From Sporosarcina sp. FSL K6-1508 (GTDB taxonomy: Bacteria > Bacillota > Bacilli > Bacillales_A > Planococcaceae), in contig NZ_JBBOXF010000001.1 in the NCBI RefSeq assembly GCF_038007465.1, forward strand, positions 956,501 to 1,020,500: a stretch of DNA of 64,000 nt, in the 5' to 3' direction. Positions 59,629 to 64,000 of this stretch are shown here, piece by piece. Every line of letters starts with the position of its first letter. Position 1 is the first letter of the stretch. The notes below the pieces were generated by a model, which ran no database searches, was not told where the DNA came from, and worked only from the letters and a program-made list of their open reading frames with translations. The position numbers and the translations under genes were made by a program.

Positions 59629-60204
59629 GTGGAGGACGGATTGGGAGTTAGTATTAAAGATTTAAGACTGAAAAAAAGGATGACATTAAATGACGTGTCT
59701 AAAAAAAGTGGTCTGTCTATTAGCTTTTTATCGCAAGTAGAACGTTCTATAAGTTCAGTCACATTGACGTCGCTTAAGAAAATATCGGAGGCGCTTGGAG
59801 TAAATGTAAGTTATTTTTTTAATTTACAGAATGCACAAAGAGTCAGCATTATAAGGAAAGAAAAACGTGAAAGCCGTAGGTATCAAAATGCCAAATTTAA
59901 CTTTTCAAGTTTAGCCGGGAGTTTTCAAAACCCATTATTTGAACCAATTATTGCGACACTATTACCAGGTGAAACGCAAATAAAGCCTTATTCACATGAA
60001 GGTCAAGAGTTTTTATACGTTTTAGAAGGAACTTTGACGGTCATATTAGATGACAAAGAGCACTTTTTATATCCAGGAGATAGTCTACATATCGAATCAA
60101 CGACTCCGCATACCTGGTTTAATAATTCTAATGAGCTGGTAAATTTATTAATTGTAGTGGCATCAATTAATAGTAGTACGATAAGCAAATTTGATAGGAT
60201 TTAA
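59629..60204 (+). CDS. XRE-family HTH regulator with C-terminal cupin domain
   Basis: 191 residues from GTG 59629 (AGGAGGGA ahead). HTH at ~8-62 (MTLNDVSKKSGLSISFLSQV) and cupin at ~115-185 (SHEGQEFLYVLEGTLTVILD). Close in design to the regulators at 17559 and 24031. It precedes the TRAP transporter genes in the same direction and is the likely regulator of their expression. Confidence 0.88.
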   Translation: MEDGLGVSIKDLRLKKRMTLNDVSKKSGLSISFLSQVERSISSVTLTSLKKISEALGVNVSYFFNLQNAQRVSIIRKEKRESRRYQNAKFNFSSLAGSFQNPLFEPIIATLLPGETQIKPYSHEGQEFLYVLEGTLTVILDDKEHFLYPGDSLHIESTTPHTWFNNSNELVNLLIVVASINSSTISKFDRI

Positions 60205-60505
60205 AAAATACTGGAATGGCTTGTATTAAACGATTGCGCTAAAAATCCAATTTTCACGTCGGGTTAAAGTATCAATCAATTCGAAACTGTCTATTAATTA
60301 TTGTTGACATTGACGTAAATCCGATTATAATTGGAATGAGAATAACGGTTTTCAGAATTGACTGTTCATTTAATCGGAATTGTTTTTTTGTGAATAAATT
60401 GAAGTGGAGGTGAAATTATTTAAGTTGAGGAGAATAAGTTAAAATTAAATTAAATTTGAAAAATGTCTATTTAGTACTAAAAACAGTTGAGTGGGGTGTG
60501 AAAAT
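60205..60505. other. Intergenic region before the TRAP transporter operon
   Basis: 301 bases: a sigma-A promoter at 60304-60331 and then an AT-rich leader of roughly 165 bases with a T-run at 60381-60389 but no convincing stem. No ORF and no sigma-54 site were seen. Confidence 0.55.
60304..60331 (+). promoter_or_regulatory. Sigma-A promoter of the TRAP transporter operon
   Basis: TTGACA (60304-60309) and TATAAT (60326-60331), both perfect consensus, with a 16-base spacer. The upstream unit therefore uses the housekeeping sigma, unlike the sigma-54 island. Confidence 0.7.
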
Positions 60506-61606
60506 ATGAAGTTATTTAGAGGGAAGAAAAGTAGAACTTTATCAATACTTATCATGGCAACACTACTAGGATTAATATCCGCCTGTTCACAAGGGGATGC
60601 AGAAGGACAGGCAGTGGATGGAAAGGTATACAAGTGGAGAATGGTCACACATCAAATTCCAGGTACGTCAAGGTACGACGGTACAATTCTACCATTTGTT
60701 GAAGCGGTCAAGAAAGCATCTGGTGGAAGGTTGATAATTGAACCGTACGGTGCAGATAACCTATTTCCTACTACAGATACATTTGATTCCGTAAAAGATG
60801 GTGTAGTTGAAATGGCTGCCATTTACACTGGGTTTTGGACGGGGAAAGATCCTATTTTTGCCCTAGGCGGAGGAACAATGCCTGGAGATCCAATACAAGG
60901 ATTTTCTGAACACTTCTATCGTTCTGATCAATTGGAGCCGTTAATAAGTAAAGTATATGAAAAACATGGCATAAAAAACTTAGGTGCATTTGACTATGCA
61001 CCAGAAGAAATATTGCTTTCAACAGTACCGATTAATTCGGTTGCTGACTTTAAAGGTAAAAATATCAGAGCTGCGGGAATTGCTAGTATTTATTATGGGA
61101 AATTAGGTGCATCAGCAATTTCGTTATCAGCACCGGAAATTTATACCGGATTACAGTTGGGAACTGTAGATGCAGCTGAATACAATGACTTTTTAGTAAA
61201 CAAGGAGCTTGGACTTAATGAAATAACAAAATACGTTATCGAACCTGCCTTGCATGTAGGACCAAGCACTGACAAAGAATTAATTGTTAATCCTAAAGCG
61301 TGGGATTCACTACCTGACGACTTAAAAGCAATTGTTATGACTGCAAGGGATGAGGCGAGATATAATTCGGCAGTAGCTTATGGCGTTGAAAATCAGAAAG
61401 CAAAACAAGAATGGTTGGATAGTGGTGTAGAAATTATTCAGTTACCTGATGAAGAAGTAACAAAAATGCGGAAAGTTGCTTTTGATTTACTACTCGAATA
61501 CAAAAAAGAAAGTGCTGCAAGTGAAGAATATATTAATGCCTATGCACAAGTTTTATATGATTTGGGATATGAAGAAGATGCGGGAAAACTGGGGTATAAA
61601 AAATAG
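60506..61606 (+). CDS. TRAP transporter substrate-binding lipoprotein (DctP family)
   Basis: 366 residues from ATG 60506 (GGGGTGTG ahead). Lipobox LISAC (lipidated Cys near 29), then a DctP-type domain (YKWRMVTHQIPGTSRYDGTI, NIRAAGIASIYYGKLGASAI, GTVDAAEYNDF). The arginine in NIRAAG matches the conserved carboxylate-binding Arg of DctP proteins, so the ligand is probably a carboxylate. First gene of a TRAP operon with DctQ- and DctM-type genes and a DapA-family gene. Confidence 0.92.
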   Translation: MKLFRGKKSRTLSILIMATLLGLISACSQGDAEGQAVDGKVYKWRMVTHQIPGTSRYDGTILPFVEAVKKASGGRLIIEPYGADNLFPTTDTFDSVKDGVVEMAAIYTGFWTGKDPIFALGGGTMPGDPIQGFSEHFYRSDQLEPLISKVYEKHGIKNLGAFDYAPEEILLSTVPINSVADFKGKNIRAAGIASIYYGKLGASAISLSAPEIYTGLQLGTVDAAEYNDFLVNKELGLNEITKYVIEPALHVGPSTDKELIVNPKAWDSLPDDLKAIVMTARDEARYNSAVAYGVENQKAKQEWLDSGVEIIQLPDEEVTKMRKVAFDLLLEYKKESAASEEYINAYAQVLYDLGYEEDAGKLGYKK

Positions 61607-61705
61607 TTATAACTAAAGCTTTGCCTTGTTTTTTAACCACCTGAATAAGGTGAAGAACTATATCATCAATAAGAGTAAATCAAATGAGAAGTGGTGAAGA
61701 GTAAA

Positions 61706-62221
61706 ATGAGAAGTATTCTTAGGGCAATAGATAAAATATCTTATTGGTCGGGGAAAATCGTGAGCTTTTTAATCATACCGCTAACGCTTGTTATATGTTA
61801 CACCATTATAATGAGAAAATTTTTTTCAAGTGCACCAGACTGGGGATTTGAAGTACCAATCTTTCTATATGGGATTGGCATCATGATTGCTGGTGCAGAG
61901 GTCCTCCGCGTAAATGGGCATATATCTGTTGACGTTATTCCAAGACTACTGCCGGCAAAGGCTCAAGTTATTTTGAAAATATTCTCATCGACAATAATAA
62001 TTATTGTTTGCCTGTTTATGGCTTGGCAGGGATACAATTCTGCGTTAAGTTCTACATTAATTAATGAACACTCTTCCCATCAAAGTTCATTTAACCCTCC
62101 AATTTGGTGGTTTAGGTGGTTCATTCCTCTTTCTGCCATATTAGTTCTTTTGCAGGCAATTAGGCAACTAGCCAATGAAATTCTTGAACTCCTGGGAAAG
62201 GAAAATGAAGATGTTACTTGA
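61706..62221 (+). CDS. TRAP transporter small permease (DctQ family)
   Basis: 171 residues from ATG 61706 (GTGGTGAAGAG ahead). Four transmembrane helices with the DctQ pattern: CYTIIMRKFFSSAPDWGFEV, then EVLRVNGHISVDVIPRLLP. It forms the membrane complex with the DctM-type protein, whose gene overlaps its end by 11 bases. Confidence 0.9.
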   Translation: MRSILRAIDKISYWSGKIVSFLIIPLTLVICYTIIMRKFFSSAPDWGFEVPIFLYGIGIMIAGAEVLRVNGHISVDVIPRLLPAKAQVILKIFSSTIIIIVCLFMAWQGYNSALSSTLINEHSSHQSSFNPPIWWFRWFIPLSAILVLLQAIRQLANEILELLGKENEDVT

Positions 62222-63524
62222 ATATGCACCGATAATCATGTTTATTGTTTTGCTTTTATTGCTTTTTTTAGGGGTTCCAATCGCTTTTTCTTTAAGTTTT
62301 ACGGGCCTTGTATTTGCTTACTTTTTATGGGGGATACAAAGTACAAGTCTCTTAACTAGTGCCGTCTGGGGTGTGATGAATAACTTCACACTTATTGCAA
62401 TTCCGTTATTTATATTTATGTCAATACTATTGGAAAAGTCAAATATAATTGCTGATCTATATGATGCAGTTTATAAATGGTCTGGTGGTTTACGAGGTGG
62501 TTTGGCCATTGCAACTATTATTGTTGGAGCAATTATTGGTGCAATATCAGGTGTAGTTGCTGCTGGTGTAATTGGATTAGGCTTAATTGCTTTACCTCAA
62601 ATGTTGAAATATAAATACCAGGAAAATTTAAGTCTAGGTGCTGTTATGGCTGGCGGTACCCTAGGTCAGTTAATACCCCCAAGCTTAAATATGGTAGTTT
62701 ACGGTGCGATAACCGGTGTTTCTGTTACAAGTCTTTTTGCTGGTGGATTGGGAACGGGAGTTTTTCTTGCTAGCTTGTTTGTTATCTATATTTTAGTACG
62801 TTCTTTTCTTCAAAAAGATTTAGCGCCAGCTCTTGAAAAGGAAAAAAGGGCAACGTTGAATGAAAAGGTTGTCGCATTAAAATCAATAATTCTTCCCATG
62901 CTTTTAATTTTTATTGTATTAGGAACAATATTTACAGGAACTGCTACTCCTACCGAGGGTGCCGCTGTAGGGGTTTTAGGGACATTAGTTATTAGTTTAA
63001 TTACTAAAAGACTTAATTTGAAAGGGTTCATGTCCGCTCTATATGAAACACTTAAAATGTCAGGAATGGTCGGTTGGATACTTGCTGGGGCAGCATGCTT
63101 TAGTTCGGTATTCTCAGGAGTAGGTGGAAATCGATTAGTGTCAGATATGGCCCAATCTGCACCGGGTGGAAAATGGGGCGTACTTGTATTCTCTTTAATA
63201 TTTATAATCATTTTGGGAATGTTTTTAGAAACAATGGCCTTAATTATGTTAGCCGCACCTATTATTTCTCCACTAATTGCCGATGCCGGCTTTGATCCGT
63301 TGTGGTGGGGGATTGTCTTTATGGTTGTTTTACAACTAGCTTACTTAACACCGCCGTTTGGATTTGCAATATTCTATTTGAAGAGTGCAGTTAGTGACAA
63401 GATTCCAATTGAGAGAATTTATAAAGCAACATTACCATTTATTGTATTGCAGCTTATAGCTGCTATAATATTTATTCTTTTCCCAGGGTTAGCCCTATGG
63501 ATTCCTGAACTATTAAAAAAATAG
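62211..63524 (+). CDS. TRAP transporter large permease (DctM family)
   Basis: 437 residues from ATG 62211, nine bases after GGGAAAGG. About 12 helices; DctM markers include AIPLFIFMSILLEKS, GAISGVVAAGVIGLG and TATPTEGAAVGVLG. It is the Na+/H+-driven transport channel taking the ligand from the DctP protein. A DapA-family gene follows 56 bases later, suggesting the imported compound feeds that enzyme. Confidence 0.92.
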   Translation: MLLEYAPIIMFIVLLLLLFLGVPIAFSLSFTGLVFAYFLWGIQSTSLLTSAVWGVMNNFTLIAIPLFIFMSILLEKSNIIADLYDAVYKWSGGLRGGLAIATIIVGAIIGAISGVVAAGVIGLGLIALPQMLKYKYQENLSLGAVMAGGTLGQLIPPSLNMVVYGAITGVSVTSLFAGGLGTGVFLASLFVIYILVRSFLQKDLAPALEKEKRATLNEKVVALKSIILPMLLIFIVLGTIFTGTATPTEGAAVGVLGTLVISLITKRLNLKGFMSALYETLKMSGMVGWILAGAACFSSVFSGVGGNRLVSDMAQSAPGGKWGVLVFSLIFIIILGMFLETMALIMLAAPIISPLIADAGFDPLWWGIVFMVVLQLAYLTPPFGFAIFYLKSAVSDKIPIERIYKATLPFIVLQLIAAIIFILFPGLALWIPELLKK

Positions 63525-63565
63525 TGGAAACCGTTAGTTTAATTTATAAACAAAAATATAAAACA

Positions 63566-64000
63566 TAGGAGGAATTTATTATGGTAAAACTTGAAGGGGT
63601 ATTCCCAGTACTAATTACACCAATGATCAATGAAAGGGAAATCGATTGGGAAGGATTCAAAAATAACATCGAGCATTTCATCAATGCGGGTGTGACAGGT
63701 CTTACAATTAACGGCAGTACGGGCGAATTCGTCAGCTTGACAAGGGAAGAGCGCTATAAAGCAGTTGAAGTAGCAGTTGCACAAGTCAACGGTCGAATTC
63801 CATTGATAGTTGGTACGGCGGCCGAAACGACAGCAGATGCGATTGAATTTACACAACAGGCTGAACAGGCTGGTGCGGACGCTTCATTGCTGATCAACTC
63901 GTATTATTCACACCCGAAAGAGAACGAAATCTATGAACACTTCAAGGCTGTTGCAGAATCTGTTAAATTCCCGGTGATGATTTACAATAACCCATTTACA
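63566..64000 (+). repeat. 435-bp segment duplicated exactly from 35346-35780 (copy 2, cut by window edge)
   Basis: Base-for-base identity with 35346-35780, starting at the ribosome site and running to the last base of the window; the copy may extend further. Confidence 0.95.
63581..64000 (+). CDS. DapA-family lyase, second copy, 3'-truncated by window edge
   Basis: The first 140 codons are identical in DNA and protein to the DapA-family gene at 35361, a probable hydroxy-pyrroline-carboxylate deaminase. It includes the GSTGEF loop and ends in VMIYNNPFT just before the lysine region. It lies at the end of the TRAP transporter operon, which implies that the TRAP ligand yields the same intermediate, for example hydroxyproline itself or a related imino acid. 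Zero differences over 420 coding bases indicate a recent duplication, gene conversion or an assembly artefact. Confidence 0.9.
   Translation, partial: MVKLEGVFPVLITPMINEREIDWEGFKNNIEHFINAGVTGLTINGSTGEFVSLTREERYKAVEVAVAQVNGRIPLIVGTAAETTADAIEFTQQAEQAGADASLLINSYYSHPKENEIYEHFKAVAESVKFPVMIYNNPFT

Noticed and set aside
63566..64000. Duplication explained by an insertion sequence or composite transposon
   Set aside because: No transposase, terminal inverted repeats or target duplication were seen next to either copy; the right end of the second copy is outside the window.
1..64000. CRISPR arrays, rRNA, tRNA, prophage or defence systems
   Set aside because: No regularly spaced repeats, RNA gene signatures or phage/defence protein motifs were found on either strand.

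Overview
The window looks like chromosomal DNA of a low-to-moderate GC, endospore-forming-type Firmicute of the order Bacillales. A Planococcaceae/Sporosarcina-like host is my guess from overall gene content, not a demonstrated fact. The signs are strong AGGAGG ribosome sites, frequent GTG/TTG starts, a bacillithiol-system YtxJ protein, a subtilisin, an RRNPP-type peptide-sensing regulator with its own peptide gene, and a SigL/RpoN protein of the Gram-positive type. No rRNA, tRNA, CRISPR array, prophage or insertion sequence was seen. A small intergenic repeat family with 14-bp terminal inverted repeats occurs three times.

Left part (1-17.3 kb): mostly ordinary chromosome. It holds the end of an ABC-2 permease gene, a secreted S8 protease, an NprR-like HTH-TPR regulator overlapped by a 57-aa secreted propeptide gene, a 30-aa membrane peptide, a DUF2207 membrane protein behind an ECF-type promoter, the TldD/TldE pair, MscL, an alkyltransferase-like (ATL) / mini-ORF / acetamidase operon, GNAT enzymes, a PAP2 phosphatase, a PlsY-like protein, a GNAT-aminotransferase fusion, YtxJ and a FabG-like reductase. 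The protease and the peptide-sensing regulator share a 14-bp motif in their upstream regions, suggesting a compact quorum-sensing circuit.

Middle part (17.5-58.1 kb): a large catabolic island. First comes an HTH-cupin regulator with hydantoinase/oxoprolinase A and B subunits, a DUF3830 protein and an NCS1 permease. Next is a second HTH-cupin regulator divergent from a proline-racemase-family enzyme plus an ornithine-cyclodeaminase-family reductase. Then follows a complete predicted trans-4-hydroxy-L-proline pathway: 4-hydroxyproline epimerase, a four-part D-hydroxyproline dehydrogenase (FAD catalytic subunit, second FAD subunit, 2Fe-2S subunit and stand-alone BFD subunit), a DapA-family deaminase, and an aldehyde dehydrogenase making 2-oxoglutarate. 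After it lie rpoN itself, three M24 Xaa-Pro peptidases, two full oligopeptide ABC transporters and a prolyl oligopeptidase.

Seven sequences matching the sigma-54 -24/-12 consensus (GG and GC separated exactly) sit in front of the transcription units of this island, and both the enhancer-binding activator and sigma-54 are encoded within it. The coherent reading is a self-contained sigma-54 regulon for importing and degrading proline/hydroxyproline-rich (collagen- or gelatin-type) peptides down to 2-oxoglutarate. The substrate assignment is inference.

Right end (58.3-64 kb): a fatty-acid desaturase, a third HTH-cupin regulator, a TRAP transporter (DctP, DctQ, DctM), and the beginning of a second DapA-family gene. 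That gene is identical in DNA sequence to the one at 35.4 kb over all 435 visible bases, including its ribosome site; the window ends inside it.
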